In this document: piece after piece, positions 8,038 to 16,014 of the stretch | How positions within the stretch are numbered: the first letter of the stretch is position 1 | How the letters are laid out: every line of letters starts with the position of its first letter | Assembly: GCA_035266865.1 (NCBI GenBank) | Contig: DATFMR010000141.1 | Span: 41,079 to 105,078, forward strand | DNA length: 64,000 nucleotides | From: JAKAGZ01 sp035266865 | GTDB taxonomy: Bacteria; Bacteroidota; Ignavibacteria; Ignavibacteriales; Ignavibacteriaceae | Direction: 5' to 3' | Made by a program: the position numbers and the translations under genes | The notes under the pieces: model-generated | The model's input: the letters and a program-made list of their open reading frames with translations, nothing else | Database searches by the model: none | What the model was told of the DNA's origin: nothing

Positions 8038-9537
8038 TTGTTTAGTACTATAGATTTTGAAAAACTTCGTGATTTGTTTGTTTATACGCCTCACGATCCT
8101 CTATTATTTGGCTCGAGTTTATTTCTATTTTTGTTTTTAGGGTTACTTTTAGTTTATAATTACCTGGCAAAAACAAAAAACCTGAAAATATTTACTTTAA
8201 TTGTCTTTTCCCTTTTCTTCTATTATAAAGCAGCTGGCATCTATTTCCTCTTCCTGGTATTAATGTCATTCGTAAATTTTTATTTTGGCAAGTTTATATT
8301 TATCACAAAATCTCAAGTCTATAAGCGAATATTATTTGTTTTAGCTTTGATGATTAATTTAGGACTGCTTGTTTATTTTAAATACACAAACTTCCTCATT
8401 CAAATAATAAATGATTTAAGTAAAGGGCATATTGATCCGATCAATATTTTTCTACCAATTGGCATTTCATTTTATACATTTAAAGCTCTTAGCTATGTTA
8501 TCGAAATATATATTGAGGTCTATCAACCAGTTAAATATCTAAGAGACTTTTCTCTATACATGTTTTTCTTTCCAAATATTTTACAGGGCCCGATAGACAG
8601 AGCCTCAAATTTCCTTCCACAACTGGATAATGAAATAATAGTTACAAAGGCGGATATTGGTAAAGCTTTATTTTTAATAATGTCTGGACTCTTTAAAAAA
8701 GCTGTAATAGCAGACTACATTGGATTAAATTTTGTTGACAGAGTTTTTGGAAGTCCTTTGAGGTTTACCGGGGTTGAAAATCTGCTTGCAATGTACGGTT
8801 ATTCACTACAGATATATTGTGATTTTTCAGGATACACGGATATGGCTTTGGGAGTTGCATTACTTCTTGGCTTTAACCTTATGGAAAATTTCAATCAGCC
8901 ATTTTTAGCTTCCAGCGTTGCAGACTACTGGAGAAGGTGGCACATTTCACTTTCTACTTGGCTTCTGGATTATTTGTTCAAACCTTTGCAGATAAAATTC
9001 AGGAACTTAAGATCCCTTGGCACTTGCCTGGCAATTTTTATTACATTTTTTGTTGTTGGACTGTGGCACGGAGCGAGCTGGACTTTTGTAGTCTTTGGAA
9101 TTTTACATAGTACATATATTGTCTTTTCTATACTTACTAATAAGGTCAAAAATATTTTTTATGAAAAACTTCATTTAAAGAACACAAAAATTCTTAAATT
9201 TTTCAAGATCTTTATAACATTTCACTTATTATCTATGACTGCTATTTTATTCAGGGCAGATAATCTTACAAAAGCAGTTAATATGCTAAGCCAGATAACT
9301 AATTTTTTTCATAAGGAGGTATTTATACAGTATGTAAAAGGTTATCCCGGCGTTTTTTCATTGATTGTGCTTGGATATATATTACATTTTCTTCCAAGAT
9401 CCTGGGAGCCTAAAATTCAGGAAAGACTTGCAAATCTGCCTGTAGTCGGACAAGCAATATTATTTGGAATATTAATCTGGATTGTAATTCAGGTAAAGTC
9501 CGCTCCTCTTCAACCGTTTCTCTATTTTAATTATTAA
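8038..9537 (+). CDS. MBOAT O-acyltransferase (AlgI/DltB-like)
   Basis: A 499-residue polytopic membrane protein with about 11-12 hydrophobic helices. MBOAT signatures are clear: YWRRWHISLS (His302) and the invariant histidine in GLWHGASW (His344), near the usual positions for AlgI and DltB. Family role: take an acyl group from a cytoplasmic donor across the inner membrane and pass it to an extracytoplasmic acceptor. It starts with TTG, chosen because CGGAG lies correctly upstream and no ATG fits the conserved N-terminus. The neighbouring carrier protein and SGNH protein make a DltB-C-D-like or AlgI-J-like trio. The gene ends 35 bases from the convergent ligase stop with no visible terminator. 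Confidence 0.92.
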   Translation: MFSTIDFEKLRDLFVYTPHDPLLFGSSLFLFLFLGLLLVYNYLAKTKNLKIFTLIVFSLFFYYKAAGIYFLFLVLMSFVNFYFGKFIFITKSQVYKRILFVLALMINLGLLVYFKYTNFLIQIINDLSKGHIDPINIFLPIGISFYTFKALSYVIEIYIEVYQPVKYLRDFSLYMFFFPNILQGPIDRASNFLPQLDNEIIVTKADIGKALFLIMSGLFKKAVIADYIGLNFVDRVFGSPLRFTGVENLLAMYGYSLQIYCDFSGYTDMALGVALLLGFNLMENFNQPFLASSVADYWRRWHISLSTWLLDYLFKPLQIKFRNLRSLGTCLAIFITFFVVGLWHGASWTFVVFGILHSTYIVFSILTNKVKNIFYEKLHLKNTKILKFFKIFITFHLLSMTAILFRADNLTKAVNMLSQITNFFHKEVFIQYVKGYPGVFSLIVLGYILHFLPRSWEPKIQERLANLPVVGQAILFGILIWIVIQVKSAPLQPFLYFNY

Positions 9538-9572
9538 TTTTAAAAATTAACTGAAATATTAAACTCCAATTA

Positions 9573-11060
9573 TCATTTAAGCATTGTTTTTAATTTTCCC
9601 CTGTCAATTTTTCCATTTTGATTAAGCGGGAATGAGGGTATTATTAAAACAGAGGAGGGGATCATGTAAAACGGAAGATTTTGTTTTAAATAATTCAATA
9701 TTGAATCTTTATCACCTGAATAATTTTCTAAGAAAAGATTTATTTCTGTTGTACCAATTCTGTTTTCAATGCCGATTGCAGCAACATTAGTCAATTTTGT
9801 GAACTTTCTGGCATAATGTTCAATTTCTTCCAGCTCAATTCTAAATCCCTGCACTTTTACCTGGTTGTCAATTCTGCCACAGAACATAAAATCACCCTCT
9901 TCGTCAATAAATGCCAGGTCGCCTGTTCTGTAAAATTTTTTTTCATCAATTTTAAAATATGATTCTTTATTTTTTTCGGTATTGTTCCAGTAACCTTTGG
10001 TTATCTGTTTGCCGGAAATACAAAGTTCGCCTTTTTGTCCTGTTCCCAATTCTTTTAAGTTTTTGTCCACTATAATTGAAGTGATTCCTTGCAGTGGTTT
10101 GCCTATTGAGATTATTCCATTAAATTTTTTACTTTTCTCTTTATCTTTTTTCCAATTGTAAATCATGCAATAAATAGTCGATTCAGTAGGTCCATAGACA
10201 TTTTGAATATTAGCATTAGGGACACATTCAGACCACTCACATACAAGATCATCGTACAATGGTTCACCGCAAAACTGTGACCAGCGTAGATGTTCAAGAT
10301 TAATCTCGTTAAAAAATGGACGAAGATAGGTAATTACTGAAGGTACCATCATTGCGAAAGTGATTTGCTGATCATCAAGAATTCTGTAAACTTGGGAATA
10401 CTTAATTCCGCCGGAAGGCACTACATAAACACACGCTCCCACGCACAACGGGGTAAAGAATGAAACAATTGAAAGGTCGAAAGTAAGATCAAACATCTGG
10501 AGGCATCTGTCTTCAGGAGTAAGTTTGTAGTCCTGAGAAAAAAATGCATCGATAAATAAGTCTAAATTTAGTCTGCTTACTTGTACTCCTTTTGGAATTC
10601 CTGTACTTCCTGAAGTGAAAATTAAATATGCAATATCATTATCCTTAACATCAGGAATTTTTAGATCATTGTTTGCATCCTGAAGTTTTGAAGAATTTAT
10701 GAGTGATAATTTTTTAAATGATGACAGCTTTTCCACATATTTATCAAATTTACTTGACAAGATAAATTCTATTCCAGATTGCTCAATTATGGAATAATTC
10801 CTCTCGAGAGGGTATGCGGGATTTATGGGAACGAATCCGTAACCTGAAAACAGGATACCCAGGATTGAAGCATAGGTCTCAATGTCATTAAAAACAACTA
10901 CACCTATTAGTTTATTCTTGCTGGTCAGTGAGTTGTTTAATTTATGATTTACTTTTAATACAAGTTTTCTAAGTTCAGAATACGTGTAATATTTATCATT
11001 AATAAAAAAAACATTTTTTTCGGGATATTCATTAAACGAGTTGAGTATTTTTTTGAGCAT
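9573..11060 (-). CDS. Amino-acid adenylating ligase (DltA-like, ANL superfamily)
   Basis: A 495-residue AMP-forming ligase; length and motifs match stand-alone DltA-like adenylation proteins. Motif A3 is TSGSTGIPKG (149-158), A5 is NVYGPTEST, A7 is YRTGDLAF, A8 is VKVQGFRIELEEIE, and A10 is LNQNGKIDRGKL with the C-terminal catalytic Lys. The A4 region has FDLTFDLS; an Asp in this FDLS block contacts the substrate amino group in DltA and NRPS domains, so an amino acid substrate is favoured over a fatty acid. It likely loads one of the two carrier proteins nearby. First gene read after the GNAT, KAS III and carrier genes on the minus strand, 40 bases downstream of the GNAT. Confidence 0.85.
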   Translation of the reverse strand: MLKKILNSFNEYPEKNVFFINDKYYTYSELRKLVLKVNHKLNNSLTSKNKLIGVVVFNDIETYASILGILFSGYGFVPINPAYPLERNYSIIEQSGIEFILSSKFDKYVEKLSSFKKLSLINSSKLQDANNDLKIPDVKDNDIAYLIFTSGSTGIPKGVQVSRLNLDLFIDAFFSQDYKLTPEDRCLQMFDLTFDLSIVSFFTPLCVGACVYVVPSGGIKYSQVYRILDDQQITFAMMVPSVITYLRPFFNEINLEHLRWSQFCGEPLYDDLVCEWSECVPNANIQNVYGPTESTIYCMIYNWKKDKEKSKKFNGIISIGKPLQGITSIIVDKNLKELGTGQKGELCISGKQITKGYWNNTEKNKESYFKIDEKKFYRTGDLAFIDEEGDFMFCGRIDNQVKVQGFRIELEEIEHYARKFTKLTNVAAIGIENRIGTTEINLFLENYSGDKDSILNYLKQNLPFYMIPSSVLIIPSFPLNQNGKIDRGKLKTMLK

Positions 11061-11100
11061 TATAAAAAAAATCCATATTTCAAAAATAAATTATTGCTTT

Positions 11101-11811
11101 CTATTCATTCATCCTGTACTTATTGTAATTCTCCAGCATTTTATCCAGCGTCATATCCATTTTGATTCTTGTATCGTAGGCAAAGATTTTCAATATATCA
11201 GGATTATCCACGCCTTTTTCCTCAACAGCTTTATAACCAAGCTTTTTACATTCATTGTATGTATTGCAATTATCCTTAAAGAAAATTGTTTGAATCATTT
11301 TGGCTGAAGGATTTTGATCGTATGTTCTTTTCATATTTTCCAAAACTGTTTGAGTATGTATTCCTCTTCTTCTTAATTCAGGAATAGTGTACGCGTGTTC
11401 CAGTTGTATCATTCCTGCATCACGTTTCATGCTCAATGCTTTTACGAATTTTATTTTTTGGGGATCAAGCACAAATTTTTCTTTTGGAATGTTTTCTACC
11501 AGCATCGAAGTTTTTATTACACTTGATGCAGCCCCGGATCCACCTTCAAGCCACGCGCCCTGTGCGCACACCGGCCTGCCATCTAATTCCGCAATTAAAT
11601 AATTGGATAACCAGAAATCGTAATCGGGTATATCTTCCAGCAATATTTTTTTCAGAATTTTTTTCCATTCCTGTTCAGAAAGATTAAAAATTCTGCAAGT
11701 GTTTATTGTCTCCGTGCCGCTTTTCTCTGCTTCGATGATGCACTCAATAACAAAATCAACGTCTTCGGGTGTGGCATATCTGAATTTTAACTTTTTTGCA
11801 ATTTCATCCAT
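11101..11811 (-). CDS. GNAT-family N-acyltransferase
   Basis: A 236-residue protein with a GNAT fold in its C-terminal two thirds. The acyl-CoA pyrophosphate-binding loop is visible as PELRRRGIHTQTVLENM, a version of the (R/Q)xxGxG/A motif, followed by FFKDNCNTYNECKKLGYK, the family's asparagine/helix-4 pattern. The acyl donor could be acetyl-CoA or a carrier protein. It sits between the KAS III gene (70 bases upstream) and the ligase gene (40 bases downstream), so it likely acts on the same small molecule. I cannot name a substrate. Confidence 0.75.
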   Translation of the reverse strand: MDEIAKKLKFRYATPEDVDFVIECIIEAEKSGTETINTCRIFNLSEQEWKKILKKILLEDIPDYDFWLSNYLIAELDGRPVCAQGAWLEGGSGAASSVIKTSMLVENIPKEKFVLDPQKIKFVKALSMKRDAGMIQLEHAYTIPELRRRGIHTQTVLENMKRTYDQNPSAKMIQTIFFKDNCNTYNECKKLGYKAVEEKGVDNPDILKIFAYDTRIKMDMTLDKMLENYNKYRMNE

Positions 11812-11881
11812 GTTTTTCCCGTGCTAACGGTACCAGCAATAATTGATTGAAAGAATTTTCCTTTTGTAAATTTAATTATCT

Positions 11882-12934
11882 TCATAATTCAATAGTGTCA
11901 AAAAACCTTGTATTAGATAAATTGACGGTAATAGCGCCCCACGAAAGCCCAACACCGTAACCGCACATTACAGTTTTGGAAAGCCTGTTTTCGTTTTTTA
12001 GCCTTTTATGTTCAACACAAAAAAGATGAGGAATTGTAGCCGGCCCTGTGTTTCCTGTTTCAAATATGACAAAAGGTACAACTTCTGGATGAACCTGCAT
12101 CTTTTTTCTTAAAAAATCAATGATAAACTTATTTGTCTGGTGCAGTGCAAAAATTCCGACTTCCTCTTTTTTCCATTCTGCAATTTCAAGGACTCCATCA
12201 ATTACTTTTGGAATTTCCCTTAAACAGAAGCTCGTAATTTCCATTCCATCCATATAAAGATTTTCATCCGAGCGGATATTACCATTTTCTCTTTCAGTTT
12301 CTTTTTTAGAATTATCATTTGCGGGATAGCGTGCACCTCCGGAAGGGATTATTAATTTGTCAAACCCCGAGCCATCGGTCATAATATTAAAAGCTAAAGT
12401 ATCGTTTCCTTTTTCAACGATTGTTGCGCTGCCGGAATCCCCCAATACCATTCTTAAAGCTTTGTCAGATTTATTTATCAAAGGAGTATTAACATCGCCA
12501 ACGAGAAGCAAAACCCTGCTGCAGCTACCTGAACTAACCAGTAAAGATGCCTGGTAAATTCCATAAATATAAGCAGAGCAGCCATATCGAATATCGAACG
12601 CGACAGCAGTTTTAGGTAACCCTAATTTATCCTGGAGTATTGCAGAAGTGGCTGGAATGATATGATCGAAAGTTTGAGAGATAAAAATAATTCCATCAAT
12701 TGCTGCCGGATCATTATTTAATTCCTTAAAGATATGTCGTGCAGCCGCTTCGCAAAGATCAGAAGCACAGACCCCTTTATCGGCAACTCTTACTTTAGTA
12801 ATCCCGGTACTTGCTACGATTCTTTTAATTTCTTTCTCACCGAACTTCTGAATAAGTTCCGAAAAATCATCCGAGTTTTTAGGTAATGCAGTTGCAATTG
12901 CCGAAATCGAGAGTCCGTTTAGTTTTACTTTCAT
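11882..12934 (-). CDS. KAS III-family ketoacyl-ACP synthase (second FabH-like enzyme)
   Basis: A 350-residue thiolase-fold enzyme with the full KAS III triad: Cys119 (DIRYGCSAYIYG), His265 (LHQTNKF) and Asn295 (ETGNTGPAT). It condenses a starter acyl-CoA with an acyl-carrier substrate or transfers an acyl group. It differs from the housekeeping FabH at 51300 (RYGCSAYI instead of SAACSGFL, HQTN instead of HQAN), so it is a specialised paralogue. Its start overlaps the stop of the upstream carrier gene by four bases (ATGA), which implies translational coupling and a shared job. Similar KAS III plus carrier pairs build unusual acyl groups for surface sugars such as viosamine. Confidence 0.88.
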   Translation of the reverse strand: MKVKLNGLSISAIATALPKNSDDFSELIQKFGEKEIKRIVASTGITKVRVADKGVCASDLCEAAARHIFKELNNDPAAIDGIIFISQTFDHIIPATSAILQDKLGLPKTAVAFDIRYGCSAYIYGIYQASLLVSSGSCSRVLLLVGDVNTPLINKSDKALRMVLGDSGSATIVEKGNDTLAFNIMTDGSGFDKLIIPSGGARYPANDNSKKETERENGNIRSDENLYMDGMEITSFCLREIPKVIDGVLEIAEWKKEEVGIFALHQTNKFIIDFLRKKMQVHPEVVPFVIFETGNTGPATIPHLFCVEHKRLKNENRLSKTVMCGYGVGLSWGAITVNLSNTRFFDTIEL

Positions 12935-13152
12935 TTAGTTTTTTCAACTAATTTATAAATATCATTTAATGTTTTTGCTTTCCTGATATCCTCAGCCTTT
13001 AATTGTTTACTGTAATGTTCGTCTATTTTGGCAAGAATTATTACCATTGCAAGTGAATCAAAATTGGGATGGCTGTCCAGGGCGGCATTCATTGAAATTT
13101 CACTTTCAGAAACTTCCAGCGCTTCGGCGATCAGTTTTTTAAATTTATCCAT
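12931..13152 (-). CDS. Acyl carrier protein, third in the window
   Basis: A 73-residue carrier protein with phosphopantetheine site Ser33 in PNFDSLAMV. It is the first gene of the minus-strand unit and overlaps the KAS III start by four bases. The ribosome binding site is GGAG about six bases before the ATG. Helix 2 (LAMVIILAKIDEHY) is typical of the family. It is likely the partner of the KAS III. Its sequence is unlike the carrier at 7678 and AcpP at 54640, so the cluster uses two dedicated carriers. Confidence 0.85.
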   Translation of the reverse strand: MDKFKKLIAEALEVSESEISMNAALDSHPNFDSLAMVIILAKIDEHYSKQLKAEDIRKAKTLNDIYKLVEKTK

Positions 13153-13554
13153 CAGGACTCCGGCTGTTTTTAAATCTTCTTTATCTTTTACCAGTTAACA
13201 GGCACTAAAAAGAGTTCATAACGTCTCTTTTGACTTGCTGTAATATACTTTTTACCCGGTAAAATTAAAAGAATTGAATGGTTGATAAAAATTCACAGTT
13301 TAGGAATAGCGTTGATTTAAGAATTAGATTATTACAGTTATAGATACACTGAACATTATGATAGCTACTAATAGTGAAATTAAAAATTGTGGCGGATTAT
13401 TTTTGTCACAATTTCTGGTTTTTTGCCATATTTTTACCGTTCGCTCACCAAAACGACCGTTGAATAAATTGTGGTTGACAGGAAAGCTAAAATAATTTAT
13501 TTTTATTCAATAAAATGTTAAAAGGATAATTTCAATTTAAAGCAGGGGAGCATT
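13153..13554. promoter_or_regulatory. Divergent promoter region (402 bp)
   Basis: This region lies between the minus-strand carrier gene and the plus-strand T9SS cargo gene. A TTGACA at 13475-13480 and TATTTT at 13498-13503 are 17 bases apart and sit about 50 bases before the 13555 start, a fair sigma-70-like promoter. For the minus strand I see no clear promoter. A modest GTTCGCTCACC segment breaks the AT-rich background but no gene is visible. Confidence 0.35.
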
Positions 13555-15024
13555 GTGAAAGTAAAAATTCTACTTACCTTTTTAGTAATCGCAGGTTACT
13601 CAATATTAATAAATCCACAAACAAAATCAGTAACTGAATTACCAGGTTCTGAGTTCATTAACTCGAAGTTTAACTCGCATAATCCCGGTGGATTAGATTT
13701 GCAAAACGATAAGATAAATAATTTTCCACGCAATTATTTGTCAAAAAATACTGGCAGCAGTTTCTTTTTATTATCAGAAAAAATAGATTATATGTGGTCT
13801 AATCCCGGATGGATTAATTCTGAAAGTTATTCTTATACGTATGACGGAAGCAATAATATAATTGAATTATTGCATCAGGCTTATTTGTATAACAAGGATA
13901 AAAAAAACTATTCTTATGATGACGATAATAATTTAATTGAAGAAATTCAGCAAACATGGAATGGCTCTGATTGGATAAATAGCAAGAAAGTAACCTATAC
14001 TTATGACAGTGGAAATAACTTAATAGAGTATTTATATGAAACCTATGACGGATCAGGCTGGATAGTTAAAAACAGGCTTCTGTATTTATATGATTCCTAT
14101 AATAATAATATAGAACAAACTGAGCAAAGGTGGGAAGGTGGAGAATGGGTTAATGCATATAAATATTCCTATACATATGATAATAATAACAATTTAATAG
14201 AATATTTATTTCAATTTGGCAGTGGTTCAGATTGGATAAATTACAGCAAGGAATTATATTCATATAATAGCCACAACGATAACATAGAATATATTATGCA
14301 ACTTTGGAAAAATTCGGACTGGGAAAATTATCTCAGATATGCTTACGATTATGATGATTTTTATAATCTAACAACCTATCTAATCCAAAACGGTGCAGGT
14401 GCAGGCTGGGTTAATACTGTAATGTATTCTTTATATTCTTATGATGGAAATAATCATTTATCGGCTTATATACAACAGAGTTGGATTAACGGGAATTGGG
14501 CAAACGTTCGTAACAATTTGTATCAATATGATGGTGACGGAAATAATATTGAATATACAAACCAAAATTGGGGCGGTTCAGATTGGTTTAATAATGATAG
14601 AGTTACCTATAATTATGTTAACAACAATTTAAGTGAAGAGGTTCATCAGCACTGGTTGGCATCTGTCTGGAATAATCAATCAAAAACTACATATAGCTAT
14701 GTACAGGTTACAGGCTTAAATTCGGAAGTAGATACAAAACCGTCAGAATTTTCTTTGTTCCAAAATTATCCTAATCCATTTAATCCATCTACAAAAATAC
14801 GTTATGCTTTACCTGCTGAAAGTAAAGTAACAATAAAGATTTACAATTTATTAGGGCAGGAGTTAAAAGAGCTACTCAACACTACAGCAACTGCAGGTTC
14901 TCATGAAGTAATATTCAATGCTGTAGATCTAGCAGCAGGGATTTATTTCTATAAGATCACTGCCATTTCAACAGACAGTAAAAATGAATTTACGAAAGCA
15001 AAAAAGCTCATTCTTTTAAAATAG
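13555..15024 (+). CDS. Secreted repeat protein with type IX secretion C-terminal domain
   Basis: A 489-residue exported protein starting with GTG (GGGGAG upstream). Residues 1-22 are a signal peptide. Residues about 75-390 are roughly ten degenerate repeats of about 33 residues, each with a Trp-centred segment (GSDWIN-like), an alternating Tyr strand (YSYTYD-like) and an NNNxIE turn, recalling YD-repeat beta structures. The C-terminal ~90 residues are a T9SS type A sorting domain: FQNYPNPFNPSTKIRYALP near 403-421, IYNLLGQEL, then LAAGIYFYKI. It is therefore expected to cross the outer membrane by the Por system. No enzymatic motif is visible; function unknown, probably a surface or binding protein. 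Confidence 0.85.
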   Translation: MKVKILLTFLVIAGYSILINPQTKSVTELPGSEFINSKFNSHNPGGLDLQNDKINNFPRNYLSKNTGSSFFLLSEKIDYMWSNPGWINSESYSYTYDGSNNIIELLHQAYLYNKDKKNYSYDDDNNLIEEIQQTWNGSDWINSKKVTYTYDSGNNLIEYLYETYDGSGWIVKNRLLYLYDSYNNNIEQTEQRWEGGEWVNAYKYSYTYDNNNNLIEYLFQFGSGSDWINYSKELYSYNSHNDNIEYIMQLWKNSDWENYLRYAYDYDDFYNLTTYLIQNGAGAGWVNTVMYSLYSYDGNNHLSAYIQQSWINGNWANVRNNLYQYDGDGNNIEYTNQNWGGSDWFNNDRVTYNYVNNNLSEEVHQHWLASVWNNQSKTTYSYVQVTGLNSEVDTKPSEFSLFQNYPNPFNPSTKIRYALPAESKVTIKIYNLLGQELKELLNTTATAGSHEVIFNAVDLAAGIYFYKITAISTDSKNEFTKAKKLILLK

Positions 15025-15329
15025 GAATAAACGAATTTTATAAGTCTTAGTGCAGGATTTTTGAGTGATTATTATCTGGAATAATAATGAAATATTCCGG
15101 CAGTTTTTAATTCCAAAACTGATAGATTTATATCAACAGGGAATCCTGTAAAACCCGGGTACGGAAAGCTAAAAACAGACTACGTTTAGCCGGTTATTTA
15201 CCTTTAAATAAATAATACCTACTGCTTGATAAATAGCGAGATTGTATAATTGACAAACCGTTAGGTATTTGAAATTTTGATCTGGTTGGGGCGTCTTAAA
15301 ATAACGGGGAGCCGAAACTCCCCGCTTTA
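15025..15329. other. Intergenic region with small stem-loops
   Basis: No ORF of note. On the plus strand two stem-loops follow the T9SS gene: CAGG-GAAT-CCTG near 15138-15149, and GCTAAA...TTTAGC near 15168-15191. The strong hairpin at 15305-15324 is listed separately as a minus-strand terminator. The plus-strand transcript has no clear terminator with a T run here. Confidence 0.4.
15305..15324 (-). terminator. Rho-independent terminator of the 30-codon ORF / structured RNA transcript
   Basis: CGGGGAG and CTCCCCG form a perfect seven-base stem around a six-base loop. Read on the minus strand it is followed by TTATTTT, and it lies six bases beyond the stop codon at 15330. On the plus strand the following CTTTATTAA is a poorer T tract. 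Confidence 0.7.
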
Positions 15330-15422
15330 TTAACTTAGTAGATGTATCAAAAGATAAATTATTGCCAATATAATTGGGGTTAAATTTAACTTAACATCTA
15401 CGTTAACGCTTACCTTTTTCAT
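15330..15422 (-). CDS. 30-residue small membrane peptide
   Basis: The ORF reads MKKVSVNVDVKLNLTPIILA followed by IIYLLIHLLS: a short charged N-terminus and a C-terminal hydrophobic helix of about 16 residues. It lies just after a compact RNA-like region and directly before a strong terminator, all on the minus strand. The ribosome binding site is weak (GAGAAATCAAG). The layout suggests either a small-protein gene with a long structured leader, or a structured RNA with a chance ORF in its 3' part. I do not recognise the peptide. Confidence 0.45.
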   Translation of the reverse strand: MKKVSVNVDVKLNLTPIILAIIYLLIHLLS

Positions 15423-15430
15423 CTTGATTT

Positions 15431-15715
15431 CTCATTCTGAAAAGGTTTAAGGCGCCTCAAACCAGTTAATTGGAATGAGTCTTATTTATCGTGGCGTTGC
15501 TACCACTATGAATTTATTGCACGTTACAATAAACCCAAGTTCGACATCGGCAGAGAGGTTACCCCTGTCTCCTTATTAGGGTTCAACAAGGGCTCCCTTT
15601 ACCTTTGCCATTCAGCTGAGTGATACCTCAACAGGGGGAATCGTATCAAGACTCCTGCTCCTTAGACGTCTCTTCCGAGTGTATTTTACGTGACTTGCAC
15701 ACTGCCTAAGTAAAG
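15431..15715 (-). ncRNA. Probable structured non-coding RNA, class not identified
   Basis: This stretch is visibly more GC-rich than its surroundings, lacks a long ORF and is full of complementary segments. Pairs seen: 15661-15665 with 15706-15710; 15678-15682 with 15699-15703; 15562-15568 with 15631-15637 (seven bases, CCCCTGT/ACAGGGG); 15513-15519 with 15527-15533; GTGG/CCAC at 15491-15506; and a 3' stem 15431-15437 with 15473-15479 enclosing 15444-15453/15454-15463. In that inner stem one pair is G-U on the minus strand but A-C on the plus strand, which favours minus-strand transcription. I find no tmRNA, RNase P or tRNA hallmarks. The IscB-associated HEARO family and 6S RNA are candidates worth testing. 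Confidence 0.5.
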
Positions 15716-16014
15716 CAAGCTTAGAATTAATTTTAGAGAAAGTCTATGGTAAGTTATATATTAGATTTATTTAGCTGTGGTATTAACGCAAAAATTCCAG
15801 TGGTTTAAAACATATTATTCCCACAGATTTTTTGGGAATAACACAAATAACTAAAAAAAAGAAGTGCAAAAGATGTTGTTATTTAATAAGTTAGAATTAA
15901 AAGCGACAAAAATGGGTGTGATAACTACGCATATTTTACGGTATTTCGTGCATATAATATACTTAACCAGTTCAGTATAAGTAATAGTTTTACCGTTAAC
16001 TAAAGAGATAAGGT
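15716..16014. other. Intergenic region with perfect hairpin
   Basis: AT-rich spacer between the minus-strand RNA candidate and the thioredoxin gene; it should contain both promoters. TTATTCCC at 15815-15822 pairs perfectly with GGGAATAA at 15834-15841 around an 11-base loop. No T run follows on either side, so it is a possible operator or RNA element and not a clear terminator. Confidence 0.35.

Noticed and set aside
15120..15210. Possible c-di-GMP-I-like riboswitch (GGGTACGGAAAGC resembles GGGACGCAAAGC)
   Set aside because: The receptor loop and closing helices are not found, and no plus-strand gene follows until 16015 beyond a minus-strand RNA and terminator.
15431..15715. tmRNA, RNase P RNA or SRP RNA
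   Set aside because: No tRNA-like ends, no GAGGAAAGUCC-type motif and no SRP tetraloop helix were seen.
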